From NCBI GenBank assembly GCA_021833065.1, contig JAKBGO010000005.1, forward strand, positions 1-43,613: a stretch of DNA of 43,613 nt. The letters are read 5' to 3'. Below are positions 8,032 to 18,200 of the stretch, piece after piece (the stretch's first letter is position 1; the number at the start of each line of letters is the position of its first letter). A model generated the notes under the pieces. The model did no database searches. It saw only the letters and a list, made by a program, of their open reading frames with translations, and was not told the origin of the DNA. This stretch comes from a bacterium. Lineage in GTDB: Bacteria; Patescibacteriota; Saccharimonadia; Saccharimonadales; UBA4665. A program made the position numbers and the translations under genes.

Positions 8032-11000
8032 TGAATCCAAATTACTATCAATCGCTTAGCGCCGATATCTCTGAATTTGATGCCGTTAGGTTGGCTGTTG
8101 CTAGCCCCGGCGATATCTTAGACTGGAGTTATGGTGAGGTAACCAAACCAGAGACTATTAATTACAGAACTCAAAAGCCGGAACGAGACGGCCTCTTCTG
8201 TGAGCGAATATTTGGTCCCGTTAAAGATATTAATCCTCATGATGCGAAATATAAGGGCGTTAGAAGCCGTGAAGCCGCAGTCGATAAGAAGGGAGAGTTA
8301 GTTACTAAGTCAATCGTAAGACGAGAAAGAATGGGCCACATAAGTCTTGCTGTACCAGTAGCCCATATCTGGTTCTTAAAGGGCACACCAAGTGCCATGG
8401 GATTAATCCTCGGCTTAACTGTGAAGAACTTGGAAAAAATTGCCTATTTTGCGTCATATGTCATAAAAACTGTTGATACCTCTAAAAGAGAGCAATTACT
8501 GGCTGATAAAGAAGCTGAGTTTAATGCTGCTAAAGAAGCTATCAAACTTCGATTTGAAAACGAAGCTAAAAACGAGGATGCAAACATCAAAGCCTTAGCT
8601 GAGATGCAAAACAAGGAGATGACCGAACTCGTAGACAACTTTAATGAATTCAAAGAACAGATCGACGGTCTTAACAAGTTCGCTTTAATTTCTGAAACTG
8701 ACTACAGAAACCTCCCAGAAGAACTGAGAGAATTGATTACAGTTGGTATGGGTGGTAGCGCTCTAAAAGATTTACTAGAAGAAGTTAATTTGGATTCATT
8801 GATTGATGAATTGAGCAAGGAGGCTGAAGAAGCTAAAGGCCAGCGGAAGAAAAAAATCATGAAAAGACTTAGATTGATTGAAAGCATGAAAAAGGCCAAC
8901 ATTGAACCAAGCTCATTATGTATTTCAGTTTTACCAGTAATACCTCCAGATCTTCGACCGATGGTTCAGTTAACTGGTGGAAGATTTGCAACCAGCGACC
9001 TAAATGATTTGTACAGACGTGTCATCAACAGAAATAATCGTCTTAAAAAACTAATTGAGTTGAATGCTCCAGAAGTGATTCGTCGAAATGAGCAACGAAT
9101 GCTCCAAGAGGCCGTCGATGCCTTAATTGATAATAATTCCACTAGAAGTGGTCGGGCTGTTGCATCGACTGGTCAGAGAAGAAAGCTTAAGAGTTTATCT
9201 GATTTATTAAAAGGTAAGCAAGGACGATTTAGACAAAATCTTCTTGGTAAAAGAGTAGATTACTCCGGCCGTTCAGTGATCGTAGCCGGTCCCGATCTTA
9301 AGATTAATCAATGTGGGCTTCCAAAAATGATGGCTCTAGAGCTATTTAAACCTTTTGTTATTGGCGAGTTGATTGAAAAAGAATTAGCTCATAACATCAG
9401 GAGCGCTACAAGATTAATTGAAATGGGAGAAACTGCCGTTTGGGACGCTCTGGACACAGTTATTAAAGATAAGTATGTTCTTCTAAATCGTGCTCCAAGC
9501 TTGCACCGATTAAGTATTCAGGCCTTTATGCCCGTTTTGATTGAGGGTAGAGCAATTCAGCTTCATCCGCTTGTCTGTAAAGGTTTTAACGCGGATTTTG
9601 ACGGTGACCAGATGGCAGTACATTTGCCTTTGAGCGAAGAAGCTCAGGCTGAGGTTAAAAACTTAATGGTTGCAAGTAAAAATCTTTTAAAACCAGCTGA
9701 TGGTTCACCTATTTTGCACATTGAGCAAGATATTGTTTTAGGCTGCTACTACTTAACATACCTCAAGCAAAAGTACTCAATCGAAAATACAACTGTATTT
9801 GAGTCGCTTGATGAAGCTATAATGGCTTTTGATGCTGGCAAAATAGCTGTTCAGAGTTTTGTTAAATTACCATTTAAGGGACAAATAAGACACACTACAT
9901 TCGGTAGGATTTTGTTTAACGAGGCTTTCCCGGAAGATTTTGAATTTCAAGATGATGTTATGACCAAAAAGCGATTACAGAAATTAATGGTTGATGTTTA
10001 CGCTAAATACGGTCAAGAAAAAACTGCAGAAATTGCCGATACTTTGAAAGAACTTGGTTTTTACCATGCAACTCAATCCGGTCTATCAATGGGTATGAAT
10101 GACTTTGTTTCCGTTGAAGGTATGGATAAAGTGATTGAGGAAGGTGAAGACATAGCATCTAAAATTGCCGATGATTATGCTGCTGGTTTCATTAATGACG
10201 AAGAAAGACATCGTTTAATCGTAGAACACTGGACAAAAGTTGATGCCAAAGTTGGTGAAATGTTAGCAAAACAGATGGTTAATGTTGATTCATCGATGGC
10301 TATCGCTATCTATTCTGGTGCTCGAGGTAACATTTCTTCTATGAAAGATACCGTGGGCATGCTGGGGATTAGGTCCGATGCTTCTGGACAGGCTATTGAG
10401 CTACCAATTAAATCAAGTTATATGAGGGGACTTGAACCATTGGAATACTTTACCGGTACCAGAGGTACTAGAAAGTCTCTAATAGACATCGCCTTAAAGA
10501 CTGCAGACGCTGGGTACTTAACAAGACGTCTAGTTGATGTTGCGCAGGATGTATTCACTATCTCAGATGATGAAAATGATCCTGGATTTACTATGCTTAG
10601 ATCTGATGCTACTGAAATCGGTGTTAGCTATGCATTTCGATTGGCGGGACGTTACGCTGCTGAAGATGTTGCCGGTTATGTGAAAAAAGGAGAATTAATT
10701 TCTACCGAGATTGCCGAGAAAATCGAAAAAGACGAAAAGGTTGATGTCATTAAAATAATGAGTGCGCTTAGTTGTACGAGTGTTTGGGGAATTCCACAAA
10801 AATCTTATGGTTTAGACCCATCATCTAATCAATTAGTAGCAGATCGTCACCCAATTGGTGTAATAGCAGCTCAAAGTATAGGTGAACCTGGTACACAGCT
10901 TTCACTAGACAGTAAGCACCGAGGTGGATCAGTTATGCTTGATGAGACCGCTCAGGGCCTTTCCCGTATTGAAGAGTTGTTTGAAGCACGAAATCCTAAA

Positions 11001-11867
11001 GGTCAAGCTTATTTATCAGAAATTGATGGTAAAGTCTCTCTAAATGAGGAAGGCAATCAATACATCGTTTCGATAACACCAGAAAATGTTAAGCCAATTA
11101 AGTTTAATTTGGGTGATAAAAAAGCATTTGTAGCCGATAAATCCGAAGTCGCACTTGGTCAGATTTTAGCTGCTCATGAAGATAATTCTGAACCTATTTT
11201 AGCTCCAATTGGCGGACATGTTGAAGTTGGTAGCACAACTATCACTTTAACTCCCTCCAAGCAAAGCGTTTTACGCTATGAAATTCCTAGCTTTAAGCAG
11301 ATATTAATCAAGGATGGCGATAGCGTGGTTGCCGGTCAGAGACTAACAAATGGTTCGATAAATCTTCAAGATTTAATGAGGCTACAAGGTGTAGAATCTA
11401 CTCAGAGATATATAATGAATGAGATTTTACGAATTTTTGCCGGACAGGGACAGAATATTGCCTCGAAGCATCTTGAGATTATAGTCAGACAAATGTTCTC
11501 TCGTGTTCAGATTGAGGATCCGGGTGATAGTGATTTTGTTACCGGTGATATTGTTTCCAAGTTGTCCGTTGCTGAACAAAATGAACAATTGGTAAGTAAC
11601 AACAAGCAACCAGCAGTAGTCAACCAACTGTTACTTGGGATTACAAAATCCAGCCTTTCAACTGATTCGTTCCTATCGGCCGCTTCTTTCCAGGACACTA
11701 CAAGAGTACTAATTTCAGCTGCAACAAGTGGAAAAACAGATAAGCTCTTCGGATTGAAAGAAAATGTTATCTTAGGTCGTAAGATTCCTGTTGGGACCGG
11801 CTATCGTGACAAGGATGAGAATGAATCGGATTCAGAAGAGTTCGACCTAGTTGATAATCTAGCTTAA
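8031..11867 (+). CDS. rpoC: DNA-directed RNA polymerase subunit beta'
   Basis: This is the catalytic beta' subunit, 1278 aa. The active-site motif [12 protein letters not shown] binds the catalytic magnesium ions. [22 protein letters not shown] marks the N-terminal region, and [15 protein letters not shown] the C-terminal part. Both structural zinc sites are degraded. In the N-terminal finger all four cysteines are replaced (INPHDAKYK, then EAAVDKKG), and in the second site GVCxxCYG reads GIPQKSYG. The trigger-loop histidine is arginine (Arg811, in FTGTRGTRK). It is translated after rpoB through a TAATG overlap. Residues 150-220 form a charged coiled-coil-like stretch. Confidence 0.98.
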   Translation: MNPNYYQSLSADISEFDAVRLAVASPGDILDWSYGEVTKPETINYRTQKPERDGLFCERIFGPVKDINPHDAKYKGVRSREAAVDKKGELVTKSIVRRERMGHISLAVPVAHIWFLKGTPSAMGLILGLTVKNLEKIAYFASYVIKTVDTSKREQLLADKEAEFNAAKEAIKLRFENEAKNEDANIKALAEMQNKEMTELVDNFNEFKEQIDGLNKFALISETDYRNLPEELRELITVGMGGSALKDLLEEVNLDSLIDELSKEAEEAKGQRKKKIMKRLRLIESMKKANIEPSSLCISVLPVIPPDLRPMVQLTGGRFATSDLNDLYRRVINRNNRLKKLIELNAPEVIRRNEQRMLQEAVDALIDNNSTRSGRAVASTGQRRKLKSLSDLLKGKQGRFRQNLLGKRVDYSGRSVIVAGPDLKINQCGLPKMMALELFKPFVIGELIEKELAHNIRSATRLIEMGETAVWDALDTVIKDKYVLLNRAPSLHRLSIQAFMPVLIEGRAIQLHPLVCKGFNADFDGDQMAVHLPLSEEAQAEVKNLMVASKNLLKPADGSPILHIEQDIVLGCYYLTYLKQKYSIENTTVFESLDEAIMAFDAGKIAVQSFVKLPFKGQIRHTTFGRILFNEAFPEDFEFQDDVMTKKRLQKLMVDVYAKYGQEKTAEIADTLKELGFYHATQSGLSMGMNDFVSVEGMDKVIEEGEDIASKIADDYAAGFINDEERHRLIVEHWTKVDAKVGEMLAKQMVNVDSSMAIAIYSGARGNISSMKDTVGMLGIRSDASGQAIELPIKSSYMRGLEPLEYFTGTRGTRKSLIDIALKTADAGYLTRRLVDVAQDVFTISDDENDPGFTMLRSDATEIGVSYAFRLAGRYAAEDVAGYVKKGELISTEIAEKIEKDEKVDVIKIMSALSCTSVWGIPQKSYGLDPSSNQLVADRHPIGVIAAQSIGEPGTQLSLDSKHRGGSVMLDETAQGLSRIEELFEARNPKGQAYLSEIDGKVSLNEEGNQYIVSITPENVKPIKFNLGDKKAFVADKSEVALGQILAAHEDNSEPILAPIGGHVEVGSTTITLTPSKQSVLRYEIPSFKQILIKDGDSVVAGQRLTNGSINLQDLMRLQGVESTQRYIMNEILRIFAGQGQNIASKHLEIIVRQMFSRVQIEDPGDSDFVTGDIVSKLSVAEQNEQLVSNNKQPAVVNQLLLGITKSSLSTDSFLSAASFQDTTRVLISAATSGKTDKLFGLKENVILGRKIPVGTGYRDKDENESDSEEFDLVDNLA

Positions 11868-11925
11868 ATTTGCTAAAGTATATCAGAATATATTATTTAA
11901 AACTCCGAGCCTTGAGTAATCAGAG

Positions 11926-11991
11926 TATAATCGTTGCCGGCGGCATCTGACAACGGTACCCTATAAGGCGGTAGAGTTAAATTACAAGGAG
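11926..11991 (+). promoter_or_regulatory. Promoter and structured leader of rpsL
   Basis: A perfect -10 TATAAT (11926-11931) is present, but no good -35 at normal spacing. The leader after it can form CGTTG (11932-11936) with CAACG (11951-11955), or the nested hairpin TGCC/GGCA. The Shine-Dalgarno AAGGAG sits at 11986-11991. It may be an r-protein binding site, but no known motif is recognised. Confidence 0.5.
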
Positions 11992-11996
11992 AAAAA

Positions 11997-12410
11997 ATGC
12001 CGACAATTAATCAGTTAGTAAGGAAGTCTCGATCAAAGACTACCTCTAAAAGCAAATCGCCTGCAATGGGTAGAGTTGTCAATAACCTAAAAAACAAATC
12101 CTATGAAAAGGCTTCACCTTTTAAAAGAGGGGTTTGTGTTAAAGTTACTACCAAAACACCAAAAAAACCTAACTCAGCACTTCGAAAAGTAGCCCGAGTG
12201 AGATTAACAAACGGCTATGAGGTTTGGGCATATATTGGTGGTGAGGGTCACAACCTACAGGAGCACGCTGTTGTTCTCGTACGTGGCGGTCGTGTCAAGG
12301 ATTTGCCAGGTGTTAGATATCATATTGTCAGAGGTTCTTTTGACTTACAGGGTGTGAATAATCGAAAGCAAGGTCGATCTAAATACGGTGCTAAGGCGGA
12401 GAAGAAATAA
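11997..12410 (+). CDS. rpsL: 30S ribosomal protein S12
   Basis: S12 shapes the decoding centre of the 30S subunit. The 137-aa sequence contains the invariant [14 protein letters not shown] and [26 protein letters not shown] stretches. The lysines where streptomycin-resistance changes usually occur are the wild-type ones. It starts the str cluster, 129 nt after rpoC, with the Shine-Dalgarno AAGGAG. Its stop overlaps the rpsG start by one base. Confidence 0.98.
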   Translation: MPTINQLVRKSRSKTTSKSKSPAMGRVVNNLKNKSYEKASPFKRGVCVKVTTKTPKKPNSALRKVARVRLTNGYEVWAYIGGEGHNLQEHAVVLVRGGRVKDLPGVRYHIVRGSFDLQGVNNRKQGRSKYGAKAEKK

Positions 12411-12892
12411 TGCCTAGAAAAGTAACTAAATCATTAATCAGACAAGTAAAACCTGACCGAATGTATAACAGTGTCAAGGTTCAAAAACTCATTAACCGAA
12501 TAATGAAAAAAGGGAAAAAACAGCTGGCAGAGAAATTAGTCTATGATGGCATGGCACTAGCTGCTAAAAAATTAAAGATCGATAATCCACTGGACGTTTT
12601 TGATCAAGCATTTAAAAACATTGAGCCTCACATGGAAACTCGCTCCAGAAGAGTTGGTGGAGCTAATTATCAGATTCCTTTTGAAGTCAGAGGACAGCGG
12701 CAGAATCACTTAACCACTATGTGGTTCGTGGCTGCTTGTCGTGCTAAAAAGGGAACTAACATGGTTGAATGTATCGCTTCAGAGTTAGTTGATGCCTACA
12801 ACAATACCGGTACAGCCGTAAAGAAGAAGGAAGATACTCACAAAATGGCTGAATCTAACCGGGCATTTGCTCATTTTGCGAGAATGGCTTAA
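12410..12892 (+). CDS. rpsG: 30S ribosomal protein S7
   Basis: S7 nucleates assembly of the 30S head and contacts the E site. At 160 aa it is of normal length. Typical stretches are QKLINRIMKKGKKQLAEKLVYD, the tract with ETRSRRVGGANYQIPFEVR, and the end ESNRAFAHFARMA. It is coupled to rpsL by a TAATG overlap and lies 20 nt before fusA. Confidence 0.98.
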   Translation: MPRKVTKSLIRQVKPDRMYNSVKVQKLINRIMKKGKKQLAEKLVYDGMALAAKKLKIDNPLDVFDQAFKNIEPHMETRSRRVGGANYQIPFEVRGQRQNHLTTMWFVAACRAKKGTNMVECIASELVDAYNNTGTAVKKKEDTHKMAESNRAFAHFARMA

Positions 12893-12912
12893 ACAAATAA
12901 ATAGGGAATATT

Positions 12913-15003
12913 ATGGCAGAAAAACAATATGCAATTGAGAAATTAAGAAATATTGGCATTATCGCTCACATTGATGCCGGTAAAACCACTACAACTGAGG
13001 GTATTTTATACAGGACCGGTTTAAAGCACAAAATTGGTGCAGTTCATGAAGGTGAAACTACTACAGACTGGATGGCCCAAGAGAGAGAACGTGGTATAAC
13101 CATCGTTTCTGCGGCTGTTACTTGTTATTGGAAAAACCATCAGATAAACATTATCGATACCCCAGGACACATTGATTTTACCGTAGAGGTAGAAAGAAGT
13201 CTGCGTGTTCTTGATGGTGCGGTAGTTGTATTTGATGGAAAAATGGGTGTAGAGAGCCAATCCGAAACTGTATGGCGACAAGCCGATAAATACGGAGTAC
13301 CTAGGATTTGTTTTATTAATAAAATCAATCAAACCGGTGGTGATTTTTATAAATCTCTAGAGTCAATTCACAACAGGTTATCTAAAAGAGCTTTTCCTAT
13401 CCACCTTCCAATCGGCTTCGAACAATCAGTCAGCGGTGTCGTTGATTTGATAACCATGAAATCTTATACCTATAAGAATTTTGCTGATCACGAGCTAACA
13501 GTTGGTGAAATACCAGCCGATATGAGCGATCAAGTTAGGAAATACAGATCCTTGCTGATTGAAAACGCTGTGGCTGAAGATGAAGAAATGTTAGAAAAAT
13601 ATCTAGAAGTAGGTGAAGAAGGCCTAACCGAAGATGAAATTAAAGAGTCTATCAAAAGAGCGGTTCTTGGTGGAAAGTTTTATGCAGTTTCCGGTGGAGA
13701 TGGTCGAGGCGTTATTGTTGAAAAATTGTTAGATGCCGTTGTAGATTTTCTACCTAGTCCCTTGAATCGTGGTTCTACCTGGGGAACTAACTCTAAAACC
13801 GGTGACGAAGTTGAAAGAAAGCCAAGTGTTTCCGAGCCATTTTCTGCCCTAGCTTTTAAAATTGCAACTGATCCATTTGTAGGTAAATTAGCCTATTTCA
13901 GAGTCTATTCAGGAAAAATTACAGCCGGTAGCTATATTCTGAACAGTTCAACCGGGGAAAAGGAAAGAGTTGGTAGAATCGTTAGAATGCAGGCTGATAA
14001 ACGTGAAGATGTTTCCGAAGTTTTGGCTGGAGATATTGCTGCCATAGTCGGCTTGAAGGGTACTACAACAGGGAATACCCTATGTGATCAATCGCACCCG
14101 ATAGTTCTTGAGAGTATCACTTTCCCAGAACCTCCAGTGTCAATTGCAATTGAACCAAAAACTAAAGCCGACCAAGAAAAAATGAGCCTTGCTCTTCAAA
14201 GACTTGCAGAAGAAGATCCTACTTTTAGAATCAAAGTTGATGAAGAAACCGGTCAAACGATTATTTCCGGGATGGGTGAATTGCACCTGGAAATTCTAGT
14301 TGATCGAATGAAAAGAGAATTCGGCGTAGAGGCCAATATTGGTCAGCCTCAGGTGGCATACCGAGAAACCATTAGAAAAGATAATGTCGAAGTCCAAGGT
14401 AAGTTTATTAGACAGTCCGGTGGACGTGGACAGTATGGCGATGTTTGGCTTAGATTGTCTCAGAATACTCCTGGAGAAGGATTTAAGTTTGTAAATTCTA
14501 TCAAAGGTGGAGTAGTTCCTTCAGAATACATTAAGCCTGTCGAACAAGGTATAACTGAAGCCATGAATAACGGTGTATTAGCTGGATATCCGGTCGTTGA
14601 CTTAGTCGCTGAACTATATGATGGTAGCTACCATGAAGTAGACTCATCTGAGTTAGCATTTAAGATTGCCGGTTCAATGGCTTTGCAGGACGGAGTTAAA
14701 AAGGCATCCCCGGTCTTAATGGAACCTATCATGAAAGTAGTTGTAGTTACACCGGAAGAATTCATGGGTGATGTAATTGGTGACTTAAACTCAAAGCGTG
14801 GTCAAATAGATTCTATGGAAGATTTAAGTGGTGGTATAAAAGAGATTACTTCATTCGTACCCCTCGGTGAGATGTTCGGTTATACAACTAATTTGAGGAG
14901 TATTACGCAGGGTCGTGCCAGCTCTACTATGGAACTTGATCACTATTCCGATGTACCTAACAATGTTACCGAGGCAATTATAGCCAAGAATGCAAAATCC
15001 TAG
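12913..15003 (+). CDS. fusA: Elongation factor G (NKIN variant in the GTPase G4 motif)
   Basis: EF-G is the GTPase that drives translocation and ribosome recycling. The 696-aa protein has G1 AHIDAGKTTTTE, switch I with RERGITIVSA, G3 DTPGHIDF, and complete domains II-V, including HEVDSSELAFKIAGSMALQ in domain IV. The G4 motif, normally NKMD, reads NKIN at residues 136-139 (the codon at 13327 is AAT). The G5 region, normally GSAFKNKG, reads VSGGDGRG. The rest of the protein is well conserved, so it is probably functional. It lies in the str cluster between rpsG and tuf. Confidence 0.97.
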   Translation: MAEKQYAIEKLRNIGIIAHIDAGKTTTTEGILYRTGLKHKIGAVHEGETTTDWMAQERERGITIVSAAVTCYWKNHQINIIDTPGHIDFTVEVERSLRVLDGAVVVFDGKMGVESQSETVWRQADKYGVPRICFINKINQTGGDFYKSLESIHNRLSKRAFPIHLPIGFEQSVSGVVDLITMKSYTYKNFADHELTVGEIPADMSDQVRKYRSLLIENAVAEDEEMLEKYLEVGEEGLTEDEIKESIKRAVLGGKFYAVSGGDGRGVIVEKLLDAVVDFLPSPLNRGSTWGTNSKTGDEVERKPSVSEPFSALAFKIATDPFVGKLAYFRVYSGKITAGSYILNSSTGEKERVGRIVRMQADKREDVSEVLAGDIAAIVGLKGTTTGNTLCDQSHPIVLESITFPEPPVSIAIEPKTKADQEKMSLALQRLAEEDPTFRIKVDEETGQTIISGMGELHLEILVDRMKREFGVEANIGQPQVAYRETIRKDNVEVQGKFIRQSGGRGQYGDVWLRLSQNTPGEGFKFVNSIKGGVVPSEYIKPVEQGITEAMNNGVLAGYPVVDLVAELYDGSYHEVDSSELAFKIAGSMALQDGVKKASPVLMEPIMKVVVVTPEEFMGDVIGDLNSKRGQIDSMEDLSGGIKEITSFVPLGEMFGYTTNLRSITQGRASSTMELDHYSDVPNNVTEAIIAKNAKS

Positions 15004-15014
15004 CCGTTAATCAC

Positions 15015-15044
15015 TTTACAAAACATTAACTTTTACAGTATACT
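15015..15044 (+). promoter_or_regulatory. Promoter of tuf
   Basis: The -35 TTTACA (15015-15020) and -10 TATACT (15039-15044) are 18 nt apart. The predicted start is near 15051, giving a leader of about 74 nt with Shine-Dalgarno AAGGAG at 15111-15116. A second, weaker pair (TTGATA at 15071 and TATATA at 15095) could also act. Confidence 0.6.
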
Positions 15045-15124
15045 AATCCCTAGACGCTTTAGTGTGAGTATTGATACTAATGCTTAAAGTCTAATATATA
15101 TTTAAAATTTAAGGAGCAATAAAA

Positions 15125-16309
15125 ATGGCTGATCAGTTTGATCGTTCCAAACCACATGTTAACGTCGGTACTATGGGTCACGTTGACCATGGAAAAACCA
15201 CTTTAACAGCAGCAATTACTACCGTACTTGCTAAAAAATTACCAAGTGCTGTCAACAAGCCAGTCGCTTATGACCAGATTGACAACGCACCAGAAGAGAG
15301 ACAGCGAGGTATTACTATCGCTACTTCTCACCAAGAGTACGAAAGCGAAAAGAGACACTATGCTCACGTTGATATGCCAGGACACGCTGATTATGTTAAA
15401 AACATGATTACCGGTGCTGCACAAATTGACGGTGCAATCTTAGTCGTTTCTGCCGCTGATGGCCCTATGCCTCAAACTAGAGAACACGTTCTTCTAGCCC
15501 GACAAGTAGGTGTACCAAAGATCCTTGTTTTTCTTAATAAAATGGATTTAGCAGATGCTGAATTAGTTGATTTAGTTGAAGAAGAAATCCGTGAATTACT
15601 TGAAAAGAATGGTTTTGATGCAAAGGCACCAATTATTCGTGGTTCAGCTGCAAAAGCTCTCGAAGGAGACGCTCCAAATGAAGACGCAATTATGGAACTC
15701 ATTAAGGCTATGGATGATTACATTCCGGAACCTAAGAGAGAATTAGACAAACCTTTCTTGATGCCAATTGAGGACGTTTTCTCAATCAAAGGTCGTGGAA
15801 CTGTAGCTACCGGACGTATTGAAACCGGTATAGTTAAAATTAACGACGAAGTTGAAATCGTTGGAATCCGTGAAAGCAAGAAATCTGTTGTTATTGGCAT
15901 TGAGGCTTTCAAAAAATCTCTAGACCAAGGTCAGGCCGGTGATAACGCTGGTGTATTGCTACGTGGAATTGAAAGAGACGATATAGAAAGAGGTCAGGTC
16001 TTGGCTAAACCAGGATCAATAACTCCTCATACAGAATTCGAGTCAGAGGTTTATATCTTAACAAAAGAAGAAGGTGGTCGACACACACCATTCTTTAAGG
16101 GTTACAAGCCTCAGTTCTATTTCCGTACAACTGACGTTACTGGTGAGGTTGAATTACCTGCCGATAAAGAAATGGTTATGCCAGGTGACACCGTTACTTT
16201 TAAAGTAAAATTACTTGCCCCGATTGCTATGGACCAAGGTCTAAGATTTGCTATTCGTGAAGGTGGTAAAACTGTTGGTGCTGGAGTAGTTACCAAGATT
16301 GTTAAATAA
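15125..16309 (+). CDS. tuf: Elongation factor Tu
   Basis: EF-Tu delivers aminoacyl-tRNA to the ribosome as a GTP complex. At 394 aa it is full length. Motifs are [29 protein letters not shown] (usually DCPGHADY), LNKMDLAD and GSAAKALEG, so the G4 NKxD is normal here, in contrast to EF-G next door. Domains II and III are complete, with [13 protein letters not shown]. It has its own promoter and a good Shine-Dalgarno. Confidence 0.98.
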   Translation: MADQFDRSKPHVNVGTMGHVDHGKTTLTAAITTVLAKKLPSAVNKPVAYDQIDNAPEERQRGITIATSHQEYESEKRHYAHVDMPGHADYVKNMITGAAQIDGAILVVSAADGPMPQTREHVLLARQVGVPKILVFLNKMDLADAELVDLVEEEIRELLEKNGFDAKAPIIRGSAAKALEGDAPNEDAIMELIKAMDDYIPEPKRELDKPFLMPIEDVFSIKGRGTVATGRIETGIVKINDEVEIVGIRESKKSVVIGIEAFKKSLDQGQAGDNAGVLLRGIERDDIERGQVLAKPGSITPHTEFESEVYILTKEEGGRHTPFFKGYKPQFYFRTTDVTGEVELPADKEMVMPGDTVTFKVKLLAPIAMDQGLRFAIREGGKTVGAGVVTKIVK

Positions 16310-16310
16310 T

Positions 16311-16340
16311 TTGACATATCAGTCAACTTATTGCTAAAAT
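16311..16340 (+). promoter_or_regulatory. Promoter of rpsJ
   Basis: The -35 TTGACA (16311-16316), an 18-nt spacer and the -10 TAAAAT (16335-16340) start 2 nt after the tuf stop. The predicted leader is about 90 nt. It ends with a small hairpin GCTC/GAGC (16409-16422) just upstream of the Shine-Dalgarno AAGGA. Confidence 0.7.
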
Positions 16341-16437
16341 CTATAAAATTTAATTGTACTGATTAAAACTCACCACTTTATTTTAAATATAGTTGATGTT
16401 ACAGTACCGCTCATTTAAGAGCAATAAGGATGAAATA

Positions 16438-16767
16438 ATGAACGATTCTAAAAAACAAGACGAGAAGCAAAGAATTAGAATTCGACTTAAAGCATATGAT
16501 CATAAAGTAATTGATCAAGCAGCAAAACAAATTGTTGATACAGCTCTTAGAACCGGAGCTGTTGTTGCCGGACCAATACCGCTTCCAACAAAGAAAAATA
16601 CATTCACTGTTATTAAAAGTCCCCACGTTTACAAGAAGGGAAGAGAGCAGTTTGAAATGAGAACTCATAAAAGATTAATTGATGTCTTAGAACCAACTTC
16701 TAAAACAATTGATTCTTTGATGAGTTTATCGCTACCAGCAGGTTGCGACGTTGAAATCAAAATGTAG
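16438..16767 (+). CDS. rpsJ: 30S ribosomal protein S10
   Basis: S10 is a 30S head protein and the partner of NusB in antitermination. I use the ATG at 16438 because it follows AAGGA by about 9 nt and begins [22 protein letters not shown]. The track start at 16393 is a TTG without support. The resulting 110 aa is close to the family size. Conserved parts are [19 protein letters not shown] and [11 protein letters not shown]. It has its own promoter and is separated from rplC by 165 nt with a new promoter. Confidence 0.95.
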   Translation: MNDSKKQDEKQRIRIRLKAYDHKVIDQAAKQIVDTALRTGAVVAGPIPLPTKKNTFTVIKSPHVYKKGREQFEMRTHKRLIDVLEPTSKTIDSLMSLSLPAGCDVEIKM

Positions 16768-16789
16768 TTGAAGTAAAATATTCAACACA

Positions 16790-16817
16790 TTGACAGATAT
16801 CACTTAATTGTGATAAT
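16790..16817 (+). promoter_or_regulatory. Promoter of rplC and the S10-spc gene run
   Basis: The -35 TTGACA (16790-16795), a 16-nt spacer and the -10 GATAAT (16812-16817) are reinforced by an upstream TG (extended -10). The predicted leader is about 110 nt to the rplC ATG. It suggests rpsJ can be transcribed apart from rplC and the following genes. Confidence 0.7.
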
Positions 16818-16932
16818 CTATAACGGTATCTGTTAAAAACTATAGCTTAGAGGTATAAGTCATCTTTGTTTAATAGAGGTGATACTGTACTTTGCGCTAT
16901 TTTTTAATTTATTAAATATTAAGAGTAACTAC

Positions 16933-17544
16933 ATGAAACAACTTATAGCTACAAAAATCGGAATGATGAGCACTATCAATGAAAATGGTGTTGTTGAAGC
17001 TGTTACCGTATTATCTGTGCCTAAACAAGTTGTCACACAATTAAAAAATTTGGAAAAAGACGGTTATAACGCTGTCCAAGTAGGCGCTAAAGAAGTGACT
17101 AAGTTGTCTAAGCCTTTGTCGGGTCACGTTAAAGCCAGTAATTTTATGCCAAGAATTATTAAAGAGTATAGAATTGATGAAACTGAATCAAATCTTAATG
17201 TCGGGGATGAATTAAACCCCGACATTTTTAATGTTAACGATAAGGTTGATGTAACATCTAATTCTAAAGGTAAAGGTTTTGCCGGCACCATCAAACGACA
17301 CAATTTTAAAAGAGGAAGAAAAACACACGGCGGTCGGAGTTATCGAAGACCAGGATCGATTGGTTCCATGTATCCTCAAAGAATATTTAAAGGTAAGAAA
17401 ATGGCCGGTCGTCTAGGCAACGAACGTGTAACTATTAAGAATTTAAAAGTGAATTTTATTGATGTCGAAAATCGTTTAATTGGTTTGTCCGGTGCGGTTC
17501 CAGGACCTCGAAAAAGCACTGTTTTGATTAAGGGGCGAGCATAA
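16933..17544 (+). CDS. rplC: 50S ribosomal protein L3
   Basis: L3 is an early 50S assembly protein reaching toward the peptidyl transferase centre. I use the ATG at 16933, which starts MKQLIATKIGMM as in the family. The longer track version adds a hydrophobic stretch that is translated leader. The 203 aa include GKGFAGTIKRHNFKRG and HGGRSYRRPGSIGSMYPQR. The Shine-Dalgarno is weak (AAGAG). The stop overlaps rplD (TAATG). Confidence 0.95.
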   Translation: MKQLIATKIGMMSTINENGVVEAVTVLSVPKQVVTQLKNLEKDGYNAVQVGAKEVTKLSKPLSGHVKASNFMPRIIKEYRIDETESNLNVGDELNPDIFNVNDKVDVTSNSKGKGFAGTIKRHNFKRGRKTHGGRSYRRPGSIGSMYPQRIFKGKKMAGRLGNERVTIKNLKVNFIDVENRLIGLSGAVPGPRKSTVLIKGRA

Positions 17545-18200
17545 TGGCTACTTCAATAACACTCTATTCTAAAAAGGCTGAAAAAACAGCCACTAAACTT
17601 AATCTCGACAAAGAAGTATTCGGTATTACTGAAATTAGTCACCAGTTATTGTCACAAGCTTATAAAACCTACTTGGCTAATGGCAGAACTAACAACGCAG
17701 TAACTAAAACCAGAGGTTTGGTTTCAGGTGGTGGTAAAAAACCTTGGCGACAAAAGGGTACCGGTCGTGCTCGATTCGGTTCTTCTAGAAACCCAATTTG
17801 GAAAGGCGGTGGTGTGGCTTTTGGACCTACTGGTATTGAAAACTATTCACTTAAGTTAAACACTAAAGCTCGAAAACTTGCTATCAAACAAGCTCTTTCG
17901 TCTAAGTTAGGTGCCAATGCTATTAAATTTATTGAATCATTTGATATATCCAAAGTAAGTACCAAAAAACTTATAGATCTTATTAATAAGTTAGATGCCA
18001 ATAAGGGCCATGTTTTGATCGTTGTTAAGGATAAAACTCCGGAAATTATTCTGTCCGCTAGAAATGTAGAAAATTTCAAGGTAGTAAAAAGCTCTTATCT
18101 AAATGTATTCGACGTTTTAAACGCTGATAGCATAGTTATTGAATCAATTACGCTCGAGGGTCTTTCAGCTCAACTTAAAAGTTCCAGGGAGAATAAATAA
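17544..18200 (+). CDS. rplD: 50S ribosomal protein L4
   Basis: L4 lines the exit tunnel and in some bacteria represses its own operon. The 218-aa protein shows the tunnel-loop region TKTRGLVSGGGKKPWRQKGTGRARFGS and GGVAFGP. It is joined to L3 and L23 by one-base stop/start overlaps. Confidence 0.97.
   Translation: MATSITLYSKKAEKTATKLNLDKEVFGITEISHQLLSQAYKTYLANGRTNNAVTKTRGLVSGGGKKPWRQKGTGRARFGSSRNPIWKGGGVAFGPTGIENYSLKLNTKARKLAIKQALSSKLGANAIKFIESFDISKVSTKKLIDLINKLDANKGHVLIVVKDKTPEIILSARNVENFKVVKSSYLNVFDVLNADSIVIESITLEGLSAQLKSSRENK

Noticed and set aside
16767-16786. Hairpin GTTGAA/TTCAAC after rpsJ as a terminator
   Set aside because: The stem is only 6 bp and no T-run follows. It runs straight into the rplC promoter.
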